DNA from: Pocillopora verrucosa
Taxonomy: Eukaryota > Cnidaria > Anthozoa > Scleractinia > Pocilloporidae
DNA length: 64,000 nucleotides
Direction: 5' to 3'
Assembly: GCF_036669915.1 (NCBI RefSeq)
Contig: NC_089314.1
Span: forward strand, 4,283,120-4,347,119
The position numbers and the translations under genes are program-made. The notes beneath the pieces are model-generated. The model made no database searches, was not told the DNA's origin, and was given only the letters and a program-made list of their open reading frames with translations. This document shows positions 50,751-63,892 of this stretch, piece after piece (the first letter of the stretch is position 1; each line of letters opens with the position of its first letter).

Positions 50751-53700
50751 TGATCATTTCCATAAACGTGCTCCTCGCTCCCAAGTTGGTTGGTTGGCTG
50801 CTTCCAGTCACGAGGGCAATTTCAATGGCTAACGTTGATGGATAACAGTTGGACGTCTCATCTTTTCCCGTCTTTATTCAATATTTAATGAGTGATATCT
50901 ATAGCTTCAGCGCCCCAAAAGTTGATCTCTTCGATTAGCATTCTTCAAGTGCATATCAATTTCCATGGTTTTATTACCAAAAGACTGTCGACTGGATTAA
51001 TCATTACCCACGAAATCCTTATTAAATTGCTTTGTTTTTGAAAGAAGCACTCGTTACCGCTAATTATGAAACATGATTTGGATGCATGGGCGAACAGATT
51101 TAAAACTTCGACACAAACATGAAAAGATCTACGGTAATCGAGAGATCCATTATTTATATCTAGAATTTCATTATTATGTATCATTTTTATCTTATTGAAA
51201 TACCGCAAATAAACATTGACTCTTAAGAACATGTTTTAAGTATGAGATTACTTGAACACTTACGTAACTTCCAAAAACAAACGCCGATTCAAAATTGCTG
51301 TTAGCATCTCAATCACAAAAACACTGAAAGACACCACATAGCCGGCATGATCTTTCCAACTCATTATGTATTCCTGTAATTAGTCTATCTTCGCGCCACT
51401 TTCTTCTTTCGTTCTAAATTTGCCAAGAGGCTTTTTCCTGTCATTTGCAAAACAGTTTGTTCATAATTTCAAAAAAATTTGGAAATCAAATTTTTTGGTG
51501 TTAATATTGCTTTATTAGATCACTTCAGAAGAAAATTCGTATTTGTTATCGGCTAAGATGCTCCTTGAAAAAGTCACTTGCTGGTAAGTTTGAAAGGGAA
51601 AGGAGAAAAATGAAACCTTAAACAATGAAAAAAATAATATTTATGTCGATTATTTATTCCATTAGTCTTTCCTTTGTTTTTCTAACCGTGCAAATAAAAC
51701 TCTCACGATTTGAGTTTACGTTTTGTAATGATGCCCATAAATCATTTCTGTTCAATTGAACAAATAATGTCTTTACCAATGATTTGTAATAAGCAATTTT
51801 TTGTAATGATGAAAAAACCGCATTTTATTAAGATATATATGATGTTCGACAATTGCCATCAGCACGAATCTCAATCGAGTTTCAATCGATCTCTTCACTT
51901 AGAGCAAATAATTCGTCTCACAGCATAGACATTTACGGCTTACGGATCGACTTGCAACCCTGCACGTGCCGAAATTGTGTAAATTCTGTCAACAAGTTCG
52001 AAAAGTATATTTCTTACATTTTTCGGAAGAAGATTTATGAATTCTAGCTATGCATGGAATTTGGAAATGTTCCCAAATTTCAAACGGTTGAGCTTTCATA
52101 ATAAAGGGCCATCATAGCAATTGGAGAGACCTCGTCGCATGAATGGTGTGTTGAAGGCTGACCACATTCCACTGTGGTTCTGTGTTCGAAAATTAACGTG
52201 TCATCCTCAAAAATTTTGTGTATTTCCATTGAGAAGCAAATTCACATGGACTCGCTGTTACCTCCCCGAAAGATGATTATTTTTAAGGCCCATTCTGCGG
52301 GTTAAAATAGGTATTTTTAAATGCCCCGCTGATATTTTCAAGTTCTTCAGTAGGATATCTTATCATATTATTCCCTATCATATTATCACATACCTCAGCT
52401 GTGCTTGCTGAGGGTTTCCCACTGAGCTCTACGCAATTTTCCAAATTTTCATCATCAACCGAGTTTTATCCTTGGGGAAAAGTTTGCACATGATTACCGC
52501 CAATTGCACTACATACAAATCATGCTTTAAATCTATCATTACGAAGAAGACCAAAACACCGACGATTCAGTAACGTTTTGATTATTGACCCCATAATTCT
52601 TACAGTAAGCGGAGGCTGGTGTAACTCAAAATTCGCCCGCAATCTCTAGCTCAGCTATCAAGGCTCACTCCTCAACACTTTAACTTAAAAATCATGTCTT
52701 TGTGTAATGCTAGAAAGTTCCATCGATTAGAAGCAAAATTCCGAAGACATCAACTTGTTGAAGAATCTGACTGAAAGGTGTCGATAAGTCCCCGTCAAAT
52801 TCGTCTCCATCGATCACTATCTGTATGAAAATGTTCAAATGGTGACATCGACTTTAGTGGTCCTTAAATAAGAACAGTGTTTTTGGTGGTCCATTTCTTT
52901 TAATAAGTATTTGTATGATTATCAGTATCGTTATTATCATTGTTATCTTCATTTACGAAATAGGAAGAAAAATCTAATCTCTCTGAACGCAGGAGAGGTC
53001 ACGTCACAGACAGCTCAAGCGTAAAAAGCGAGCATGTTTAACTGTGAAGGCTTTGCTAATCAGTACCGTTGCGTAACATTGAAATCATGAGGATTTTAAG
53101 ATGAATTTAAGTTACACTGAATATTCTTAAATATGGCTGATAATGTTTAAATGGATTGTATTCGCTTTGAGATGTCCATGTTGTTGTTTCGTGCGGTTTG
53201 GCCGTAATTGGTCGTCATTTGAAATCTTTATGAGTCACGTACGTTTGATTTTATTACCGTTCGGGTGATCCTTTATTAGCCTGAGGGATTTTTATGTTGA
53301 ATAACGACATAGACCGAATGCTTAACCGGGAAACCGTTGAAAAAAGGGCCGAGTGCACTTAAACTACTTGCGAATCTCAAGGGTATGAATGAAAGATTAC
53401 ACGAGCTGAGAGCTAGAAAATTTTGGAAAAAACTGACAATTTGTTGGGAGAAAAAATTTATATCGCCCAGAACAATAAATGAAAGTATGTACTGAGCACA
53501 CTTTTTTAAGAAGAGGTTTTGCGCAGTGAGATTTTCTTTTCATACTCGATGGTTTTTCATTTTATTCTATTTATTTATGTACTTAATATGTAATTGTAGT
53601 CGTTAGGAAAAGGGAATGGGGTAAAAAATAGGTGTATTTTAATTTTTGGATGTGTTCATTCGTTGCTTTAAAGCCGGTGAATGAGATACCAAGAGCGCCC

Positions 53701-56700
53701 TAACTGGTCACATTGAAACTTACTCTGTTCTGTTTTAACTTTATTTTATCAAGGCAAAACTGCTCTTATGTCGGTTTACCGTTGTAATATCTCCAAAAGT
53801 TTGTTTATCACTCGCCTCCAGCTCGCATCCCGCGTGGATCATTAGACCGGTAAGCCAATAGAAACGTGATCTTTTTCTCCAGCTGTCTCAGGGGGGAGTA
53901 ATAGTCATAAGGCGAGAAACAAATGACGCAATTTTTACGACTTTATCTAAGCCAGTATCTGGAATCCACCATTGGTAAATAGTCGAAATATGATCAATAT
54001 CATGATCAGATTTTAAAATCATTAGAAATAAAACAAAACTTATCCAGCTTAGATAAGCAATGTTGCCTAGAATCATTTAAGTGGCATGATTACCTCCATT
54101 GAGATGACTGGGTATATCAAATTTCACTTTTGTCGTCTAACGAACCCTGAAAAGAGATTTTGCTATGGTTATCAGCCTTCAACAGATGACAAACGTGACT
54201 CCAATGTTTGCTGCAACCGGCCCTATACGAGATATCTCGATTCGTAAATACTTTCAAGAGCATTAGATGGAATACGTTATTAGTTTTTGCGGTTTTTTTC
54301 CTCTGATATCTAGAAAGCTACATTTGAGTCTTTCAGACCAAACAAAGGTAAACCGAAAAAGAAAAAATAGCTGCAACCGAGACAAACAGGTTTTTTTTTT
54401 CTGGAAAATCTTTATGGTGTTAGTATAAGCACGCTAGAGGATAAGGCAATGTACTTCTTTTTCTTTTTTTTTTTTTTTTTTGAAATTATAGAATATAAGA
54501 GCAAATAAATCTTCAACTTACAGTTGCATGGGCCATAATTTTCCCTTGAACAACTGAAAAGATGATAGCAATGATGGTCTGGCAATGTTTGGGTGAAAGC
54601 TGAGGGTAAAGTTCGCAAATATGCGGTATTTTCCATCTGAACATAAACATGGACTGTGTGTTGAACACGTGCATTTTTCATTTGGTATGTTATTCCGCAC
54701 AAACAACTCATGTTTCATTTCAAGCGCCGGTATTAACGACTTTGTTTTGTATGAGCCCCGTTCTGAATCATCTTTCAACAACGGGTGGGCTTTACATGTT
54801 AACCTTTCGTCCATATTCTTGCGAAAGGTATACGAAAGTCGAATGGGATTTTCATAGAAACAGTAATATATACTCTGCCAACGTCGTATTAAACAGGCTC
54901 TCATGGTGTAGCTGGTGTAGCCAAGCTTCATTCAAGTCAAATGCTGAGCATTTTGGCATTTCCTTTAGCTTAACTCTCATTGCATTGTTTTTAAGCCGAG
55001 ATGCTCTGCTTCCGAGAGTGCTCCCCATCCCACTCCATCCCATTTTTTTTTCTCGTTTGTTTCGGAATTGTTCTAAAAACCTCAGCCATACAATGATTAA
55101 CCGTAAAATCAAACAAAGAGAGCTTTTATTAAGGAAGCCACTAACAGTCAGTGAAGAATCTTTGCACATATTTCCTTCATATCACTATAAAACAACCTGA
55201 CATGTAATTTGTTATGTAACAAGAATTCCTAAATGTCATCACAGTAAAGTTGCGGTCAGATTCCTTTTAATACCGAAACAACACTTTTAACCCAGAACTA
55301 CCTAAATATATATCGCAGACAAACTTTCCATGATATAACGACTCACATATTTTCACACTTGAAAATGGTTATGGTTCTTTCAACGGTCTATTTCACCTGT
55401 GTCACTTGCCATAGTAAGATTATTTTTAAGACTTTCTTGTAACTATATCTTGAAACATTAGAAGGAACTTCCCTTGGAATCTTTCAAACGTTTAACCTCC
55501 AACCAGCGACTCACTAGTCAAATGACTCAAAAACTCAAATTACTGGCCAACTTTGACTTTCGTGCAATATTCTATTGTCTTTATTTTTTCACTAGTATGC
55601 CAAGACTTCAACCCAACCCACTGTTTGGTAGAAAACAAGCGAACCCCATTAAAAAGGTCATTAGTCGCCAATAACACGCTAGGGAGAAGTAGTTGAGGCA
55701 GAATATTGATTCTTCGACCCCCGATCAAAAGTTGAGGTAAGCTTTCAGTTTCTTTTCTTCACTGTCACCAGTCGTTGCTGTTGCGCGGTTCATAGCCATA
55801 CTAAAACTCAAACGAACAAAAGAAAACGCGCATACTGCATGTTTCACAATCTTATAAGAATAAGAGCGAGCCGGAGTAGATCTTCAACCATGAAGTTGCT
55901 TCAAGTGCGCGTGATGACAATCATAATCTGCAACTGCATGCGCACCGTTTCTGGGTTTTTGGCAAGAGTTTATAATTGTTCAACAAGATGTTAAAAAACG
56001 TAAGGGATTAAGCTTATCTTACCTAAAAAGGCAGTTAACCAACTTAAGCCCGTCAGAAGCTGAAAGAAGAGTTTCAGCTTGCCACACCAAATGACTTTGA
56101 TGCCGTATGATTTTTACATCAATATCTAAATAATAACAATTGCCTGGACCACAACAATTTAATTGAAAAATAAGTTCCTTTTAAAGCAAATGCGACTAAA
56201 AAGTTACGAGCGTTTTCGTCTTCAACGGTCAGCAAAGCGATACGTTAAATGAATTTTCAACACACCTTGAATCGGCAGATCAAATCAAACTGTAGCATCC
56301 GCAAAATTCAAAACTCGCCCACATAAATAGCGTCGTACCTAATAAAAAATTCTTCAAAGATTCCTCAATTATTCTTTAATCATTAATTCATAACACCCTA
56401 TTTTCGTAAATGAGTCTTCTCAGAGCTATGTTCGAACCAAGGTTTAATCTGCATTCATGTACACGTAACATTTTGTTCTTACACTTTATCACATTAACAG
56501 TAAAATATTGCATAGAAACAACATTAATTCTTATCTGGCATTCAAGATTCTACAGCAACTGAGTTAAATGGCATGATACCGAGAGATAAGTTTCTGATAG
56601 CCTCCTTATGTACGATCACTCAGGTTCACAACATTGAAACTCCATTAAAAGTATCATAAAGGTGTTTCCCATAATTATGACGATGGTTGAATAATTGAAA

Positions 56701-57701
56701 TAACTGCGAGCAAGGTATTTGTGCAAAACAGCGTTTTAGCCCTGTCATACAACTGGAAAAATGATTACTATAGGTCAAATGTGAGAGATTTCGACGGAAG
56801 GCTAAGTTGGCAAAAATGTGTTATGGCGTGGATAAATTACAAGCTTAAACATATCGTGTTGTTACTTTTCCATGAGAGGTCCACAAGTCCTGCCGATCAC
56901 TGGCCTCGTGCCTGTGGCAAACTGGGCTAAATCGGTCTGAATTTCCTGTAAGATCATATTTTAGGACTTCCTCCAGCGTTTTAGCCTTGTTGAAGGATTA
57001 AAACAATCCATGAGAGAGATCCCCGTTGGTAAACATTTAAGCGTTTGCCAACATAAGTTTTTTTCTTCAGGTATTCAGGCCCCTCTGTGGTGCAATTTTT
57101 ATTAGGGTCTTCTTCAAAATTTGACAGATCTTAATAAAAGACTGAGCGCACAGGAAGAAAACTCGATAAAAGGCACGTATCGTATATCTATCCTGATGAC
57201 ATCCTGCAAGAACAAAGATGTTTTGAAATGGAATACTGGAATATTTCACACAGCAAACGTCACGAAGGGAAACCATAACCCAGAAAGAAAAAACTTAATT
57301 AGTTAAAAATGATAAATGTATATTTTAGTTCTGCCCACTTTAGTGATGCAAAACAATAAAATCATGTTAGCTTTCAATCTACTATGGAATGTCATGAGCT
57401 TCATAAGAGCTAAATGCGTCTAATGGCTTCTAATTATCGATTTTGAGGAGGTGATTTGAAAAAATAATTTCTAAAACAGTAAATAACTAATCTCAGTGGA
57501 GCGTTAGTGAGTGTAGCTAGCGAGGAGCTTACAAATATTAGAACGCACTATTTTTTCAGGGTCTGGTTATAGCTTCCAGGTTTTTGAGCCTTGAAAAAGT
57601 GGTGAAAAAGAGGGCTCCACGGTATAAAAATAAGGCTGCAAATGTTCGTCGGCAAATTTTATTTCAATTAAATGACTTGAAATGCCCTTCAGATTGCAGA
57701 A
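50751..57701. other. Intergenic stretch before the cysteine-rich gene
   Basis: No supported gene. Overlapping open frames on both strands around 54412-55200 (up to 183 residues) show no domain, signal peptide or splice support. A poly-T run lies at about 54459-54481. A first exon of receptor 3 may lie just above 50751, but I could not place it. Confidence 0.4.
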
Positions 57702-59431
57702 ATGGCGTCTTTTTATTGGAAAGCAGTCTTTCTCCTATGTTGGATGGTCGTGGTGTCCGTGGCCCGTCGTAGACAACTAACAAAGAACCCCAACCGCACG
57801 AGGGACCAAAGAAGAGGTACGTAGTCCTGTCAGATTATTTGGAATTTGGTCATTCACTTACACGAAAGGAGATCACACGTGAACCTACAATCACCATTTG
57901 ACAACGAGGCGATGTGAAGAAAATCTTGACTGCAATCCTTCTCAATTCTATTCCATAGCATAGTGAAAACTGAGATCAAGAGACAGAGATGGGTTTCCAT
58001 ATCACCAATGTGTAATCGATCAAATTATTTTAAGTCCGAAGTCACTTTTCCTTGTGGCTATGATATTTAGAATATCGACGTTTCATGTATCCCAGTCGTA
58101 CAACTATATTTTCTTATTTGGTGCAATAACCTTCAATGTAGACGCATTGTCATTACTGACAGAGAATCAATCTGGTGAAGAATCAAGAGCAAAGAAATGG
58201 AAAACTCTTGTAGTAACCAGCCAAAACAAAAAGCCCTTATTAATTTTCGCTTTTTGTTCTTAAAGGGAAAACTGCAACAAGCGATTTCTGGTGTCCAACA
58301 TGTCAGGGACCCACAAAGGAATCCTGTGATGGCAGCTCGACAAACACAACTTGCCCCAAAGCGGCCTTTTGCATGGCAGTCTGGGACAAAAACATGTTTG
58401 CCCGGAAATGTGTTAACAGAAAGATGCTCGATGTGCTTACGGAAAATTGTGCCAATGTTAGCCCCATGGCGTGGAAATGCAGGCGACGAAATAAGCCATA
58501 CCACTTGTCCTGGTGCGAACAATCAGGCTGCAGAGCTAAAGCACCGGGAACCGTAAACAAACCCGACCCATTTTGGTGCCCAACCTGTCAGAGCTCCTCC
58601 CAAGAATCATGTGATTCCAATTTGGCACAAACAGCTTGCCCCAAGGCAGACCTTTGTATGACAGTGCAGGATGAGAACGTTTTCGTTCGGAAATGCGTCA
58701 ACAGGAAGATGCGTGAACTGGTGACCAAGGACTGCACGAGAGCTGTTGGATTCGAGGAATGGGTATGCCGCAAAAAGAGACGGTACCACGTTACATTTTG
58801 TGACCAATCGGGCTGCAAAGCAGAGTTTTCTAAAGTGACCAAAGATCATCACCTTGATGATGAAGAAGAGGTGATGAAACCTTTCTGGTGTCCAACTTGT
58901 CAAAGCAATTCAGAGGAGTCCTGTGCTGCTACTGTCACCAACACAACTTGCCCCAAAGCTGATTTCTGCATGGCCTTGTGGGATGAAAACGTCTTCACAA
59001 GGAAGTGTATCAATAAAAAGATGCTTGATGCACTGACTAAAAACTGCAGACTTGATAGCTCAATGAAATGGCAATGCAATGGAAAGCGAAGTTATCACAT
59101 GACTGTTTGCAACCAGCCAGGCTGCACAGCTAAAGTATCAGAAATTTCTACAGAAAATGAAATCCCCGAGGATCCTTCCTTTAAGTGCCCCACCTGTCCG
59201 ATATGCAAGAATTCCCAGCAATGCGACAGTGAAATGATAATGACCGAATGTCCGATGGCTACCCGCTGCATGGTGCTGCATGTGAATGGTACTGCTGACG
59301 TCGAAAGCCTTTTTACACGCAGTTGTGTAACTGAAAAGATCTTTAAAGTGATCAAGAGAGGTTGCATAAACAGACATGGTTGTGAAATTGCTTCCTGTAC
59401 TCAGTCTGGTTGCAAACCTGTGTTAAGCTGA
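57702..59431 (+). CDS. Secreted cysteine-rich protein with four tandem ~10-Cys modules
   Basis: Exon 1 is 57702-57816 (ATG, 38 codons plus one base, donor GTACGT). Exon 2 is 58266-59431 (acceptor TTTTTGTTCTTAAAG, stop TGA). The phases join exactly, giving 426 residues. Residues 1-21 form a signal peptide (AVFLLCWMVVVSVA), followed by basic RRRQLTK, so the protein should be secreted; there is no other membrane segment. Four modules start near residues 46, 141, 245 and 344. Each begins FWCPTC (FKCPTC in the last), then has a CP pair, F.RKC, further cysteines and a closing C..SGC-type motif. Modules 1-3 have 10 cysteines; the last has 11. The cysteine count recalls Ly6/uPAR-type three-finger folds, but the spacing of the last cysteines differs, so the fold is only a suggestion. 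Expressed function is unknown; an extracellular matrix or immune-type role is guesswork. Confidence 0.87.
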
Positions 59432-59851
59432 CACTTTAAACTTTTGTGACAATTACTTCGTGAACGCTTCGTTTCCCCCCTGTTTCTGTTATGTGCCACA
59501 AGTGCAGAGCCCGTTATGCAAAACATATTTTAAGCATATTAGACACTTTGTCCATGTAAACGTCGTATAATATACCACATTCTTCCTTCGTTTATTCGAA
59601 GGCTTAATTACTTCAAATTGTGATACATTTCTAGAGTAATGTATAAATTTTTCCATCCACAGAGGACACAAGCTAGCCAAGTTACTTGTTAAAAAGTAAA
59701 GACAACCTCGTCTGACTCTATAATTCTGAATGATCTACATAGTGTCTGCCATATTCGGAAGGCAACGCAATTAAATTTTAATTTTTAATCGCAGGTTTCT
59801 CACAAGCAATATCTGTATGTTGCGGTGTCAAAGTAAAGATATGTATAACCA

Positions 59852-59857
59852 AATAAA
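59852..59857 (+). other. Candidate polyadenylation signal, cysteine-rich gene
   Basis: AATAAA lies about 420 bp after the stop codon at 59431; I saw no earlier copy on the plus strand. Confidence 0.45.
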
Positions 59858-60220
59858 GATATACTAGTTACGACCTCATAACAATTTGTGTCTATTTTCA
59901 CGCTTCTTTGTTTATTTGCTTGTTTGTGTCTTTTTTTTTTTTTATTGTTTTGGATTTATTAATCATGATGACATCTTCATTTTCTCTCTAGACTAAAGTT
60001 GACCGGGTCAGATCCTGCATCTTTTGATTGCAATGTCTGAAAATGAAAAGCAAACAAACAACAAAGACTCTAAACAAAGGTGAGAATCAAGTGAAGAGTG
60101 AGCCTCAAGCGGAAAATAAAGTTCGATAAACTAGAAAACGAATAAATAAAGGGAGCGAGTTTCTAAAGAAACTTTGCTGATACGTTGGTGGGGTATGGCA
60201 ACAAAATAATTTCGGTTTTA

Positions 60221-60391
60221 TCAACTGAGTTGATATTGTAAACTGGCCACCGTAAAGAGTTTCAAAGCTGACGTTCCGAGCGTTAGCCCTTCGTAATTCG
60301 CTCAGACGCTAACTAGAGCACTAAGGCTAACGCTCGAAACGTCAGCTTTGAAACTCTTTATGGTGGCCAATTTTAATTAACAACTCAGTTG
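60221..60391. repeat. Foldback repeat with long arms around AAACGTCAGC
   Basis: The left half (CAACTGAGTTG... GGCCACCGTAAAGAGTTTCA... GCTGACGTTCCGAGCGTTAGCC) is matched in reverse by the right half (GGCTAACGCTCGAAACGTCAGC... TGAAACTCTTTATGGTGGCC... CAACTCAGTTG). The arms are about 60-75 bp with scattered mismatches around a central segment near 60296-60325. Non-coding and MITE-like. Confidence 0.85.
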
Positions 60392-61316
60392 AAAAAACTA
60401 AAATCACCTGGTTAACAAATAAGCCGAGGGAAAGTCTTTTTTGATGGAAACATGTATCCTCTGACAAAAATTTGAAAGGTAATTTTCTCTATAAAGAACA
60501 CCTTTCGAAGTCCATCAAGTTTATGTACACATCAACCGCAATTTTTCAAAATTGTTTCGAAATGTGTTTATTAAAAATCCTTTTCTTTACCAACAAAACT
60601 GCCCATCTTCAAAACAAGTTTATAAATATATTGACTCAAACTCTTAAATACGTATAAAAATTTCGTGTACAAATTTTGACGGTACAGGACGGTACAGGTC
60701 ACTTGTAAACATTCATTTTCAGCTCGTTATTTCGTTCTTCAGTGATACTGTAGAAATAGGCTAATCCCAATGCTATCCCAAAACAAGTATTTGATGGGAA
60801 AAGGAAATAAGGCGGTGATTTAAAACTGGTTTCCCTTAGTGCTCTAAGTCATGATACAATGTTCACAAATGGCTATTTTGTACGTTTTTAAACCCTTTAT
60901 GCACCGTAACATCGGAATTCATATTCTTCATGCTGTTCTCTTTATATTTCCTTAGGCGCTGACAAGGAGAATTTGTTTAACAATCAAGAGCTTCATTGAT
61001 CAGCGATCATTTCCTCTATTCTCATGACCACGTGATGCATAGCTTTTAGTCAGCAGCAGGTTCTTTAGAAGTTAGGTCTCGCGTATCGGTCGTCTAATTC
61101 CTTCCTATCAGCCAATAAGTATGCATCTTTCCTCTTCCCTGATAAAAAAACGATAGATGTATTGCAATAGTCATTAATTTTTCTCACCCAGAACGTTTAC
61201 CTTCGACCATATCATGCCGACACGGTGAGAAAAATGCGTCAAACCTCTAAGTTTGAGTATCGTCGTCATCTTCATTAAATCATCATCATTGTTATTGTTG
61301 TTTTTCTTTCTTTTTT

Positions 61317-63892
61317 TCAACCACTCGCAAATCGACTAAATCGTGTGTACCTTCTGAAGTACATGTCAAAGAGTCTCTTGTTGGTTCCCTCAAAATACCC
61401 ATCGACTAAAGGCCCAGCATATCAGTGCAAATACAGAAATACACGAATCGTGTTAAGAGTACTACCTACCTTTAGCTCTGTTTGTCCCCGGAACTCTGTT
61501 TTAAAGCCAATTTCCTTCAAGCTTTCGTGGCAGCTTTTACTAATATGAATCCTCATCGGCTTTTAAAAGATAAGAAGAAAGCTTGCTTTAGTGTCGAGTT
61601 TATTATCTTTTGCGAGTGTAAGATTTTGCATTTTATACCATGAGAACCATGAGAACGGCATCCTGGTATTTCAAATATTTCCGAAAAAGTAAATAACAAA
61701 AAATTCGGTGAGGAAAAGATAGTCTATGGAGTAATGAATCACTCACACAAAAAGTACAACGAAAAGTACAACAAAAGTGCCTATCTGAAATCTTACAAGA
61801 GACGTTGTTCTGAGTCTTGCCGCCATGTTCACGCTATCACCAAACAGACAGTATTGTGGCATTTTCTCTCCCACGAGTCCAGCTGCTACCGGCCCAAGAT
61901 GTATCCCTAAGTGAGAAAGACAAAAACAACCCGATCACTTTGCTGGTAAATAAAGAGTTCGTAAAACAACCATTATTAAAGAATTCTTGATTTCTAAATG
62001 AGTTTGCTTTTCAACATGAATAGTTGTCATAAGAAAACGATCAGTACTTAATACTATTGTAAACATCTCTCATGAGGTGTAAAACTGAGAATAGATCATT
62101 CAAAAAAAGATCCGTCAAAATAGTCTTTTTCTCCAAAATGCGCACAACATTTCATGCACAATACACATACAAATCTGACCACATACAGACTGAGACAAAA
62201 GGTCGTTTTTTGTGTTTTCATGAGCTTAAACCCCTTTGGATAACAAAACATGTCTTGAGTTTTCTACATTCAATTTGTTCCTCGTAACTAGGAAAAATTA
62301 AACGGCGCTTCCTTCTTGAATTGTTTGCTCTTATATACCGTTTACACCAAACTTTAACAAATCACTCTCTCCTATACTTGTTTGCAACTCACCTATTGAA
62401 ACAGTTAATAACCTCTTGGAAGTGGGATGTCTCAGTTCTCGAACAGAGTCTAAAATATCTAGGGCCATCGCTGCCACAGGCTCCACGTGTCGGTCCTTTC
62501 TAACTGGTACACCATTGACCACCATATACTGGGCGTCCCCAAGGGTCTCAAACTAAAAAAAGATTTTGCGATCATTGGGATTTGTCACGGCTTACAGATA
62601 GACACCTACTGTAGTAACAATGCCATAGGACAGTGGAAACTAAAAAAAATGTAGGATTTCAACTTGTCGTTACAAAAGGCAAAAACAAATAATGAAAAGG
62701 AAAGCCAATCCAGGCCTAGGCTTGAGTTTTGTTAACTCTGCAAAATCATTCATAGAGAGTCTCTAGTTTGTTTTCCAAGATATCCGCAAAAAGGCTAAGC
62801 TCCATCAGATGTTCGAAGGGATGGCAATATAGTGGCCGTCAGAGCACAGATACGTTTTGACGATGAAAATGTCAGTAAAGGAATTTTCAAAGCAAGAATT
62901 CCGGTAAGACGGGAGCCCCCGTGAAAACTGAGTTCCAAGTTCCTTCTCTTTCTAGTTTCTCTTGCGTCTCTTTTCAAGGAGATGTTCACTTCTCGCAGGT
63001 ACGTCAAGTGTAAGGTATCATTCTTCCAACTTGCTTTTTCTGCCACTGATATCATTTCACATTGCTCACATTCTTGTGGCATCTTCCCTTTTTTCAATAT
63101 CATCATTTTTTTTTGGTTGAAAACAATTGTTGCTTTTACTCATGCAAATTTATTGAATTCTACGTACCTTGTAGACGTCGTGTTTTTCACTCAGTTCGTC
63201 AAAAGTTAAGAACATCTTATTGACTAGAGTGACGACTTCCATTGGTGAAACGCTAGCGCAAATGTTGTCAAAATTATCCAAGTAGCTGAACATGATGGTA
63301 ACACTATCAAAATGCTTGAAAGGAGAGAAAAGATGGATAAAAGACAATTTAGAGGCGAAAATTAAAGTTAAACCAAAAATATCCCTGATTTAGAAGTTTT
63401 TACAATCATCCTTATTATAGATTCACTCAAGTAGATTACAAATAGACAATAAATTAATTTAAGATTTATCACTACAATAAAGAAACGTTGTGGAGGAGGA
63501 GACAACCAAAAGCGCTCACGCACCATGCTAGAGATGTCTCACTAATTAAGGTGTAAGAAAAGTGTATACAAACATAAAATTAGAAATTCTGATTATCCTC
63601 AAGAAAATTTAAATCATTCCTTTCACAGGCTGCAAGACCATTTGATTCTCTAATATGATTAGGTATACTAGTTTGGTTAAAAAAGCCATATTTAAAGCCA
63701 TCAGTTTCATTTACAGTGAAAACTGTGTTATGTTCACCAATTTACCTCGCAAGTTTGAACAGCTTTCTGACCATCTCGTAACCGGTCAGCTACAGCTTTT
63801 GGCATCATTCGATATAGAAGTTCCTCACTCCTCTGCCTCTCCTGATCAAGTTTCTCTAAACTCTCCTCTAACATCTTTCCCCGATCCAAGAG
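61317..63892 (-). CDS. Guanylate cyclase, 3' catalytic exons (5' part beyond window)
   Basis: Minus-strand exons with matching phases are 63746-63892, 63168-63314, 62393-62552, 61797-61906 and 61470-61559. The first encodes a coiled linker ([20 protein letters not shown]) of the type that precedes class III cyclase domains in soluble cyclases. The next four encode the catalytic domain: [59 protein letters not shown] and PMRIHISKS. It should make cGMP from GTP. Glu in FETLGD and Cys in YCLFGD are the guanine-selecting residues, and Asn and Arg of VNMAAR are kept. The first metal-binding Asp (normally FSD) is Tyr, and GDA-Y carries an extra Gln. Beta subunits of NO-sensitive cyclase also lack that Asp, so this may work as a heterodimer partner. 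A last exon at 61317-61405 (DGYFEGTNK, stop) needs a weaker donor at 61466 and is tentative. No heme-binding domain is visible because the gene leaves the window. Confidence 0.88.

Larger units (their letters stand above)
59432..61316. other. Intergenic stretch, tail-to-tail between two genes
   Basis: It lies between the stop of the cysteine-rich gene and the likely stop of the minus-strand cyclase. It contains a polyadenylation signal at 59852 and an inverted repeat at 60221-60391. No other coding evidence. Confidence 0.5.

Noticed and set aside
54412..55200. Overlapping frames of 99 to 183 residues on both strands
   Set aside because: Both strands are open through the same region, with no domain, signal peptide or splice evidence; probably chance.
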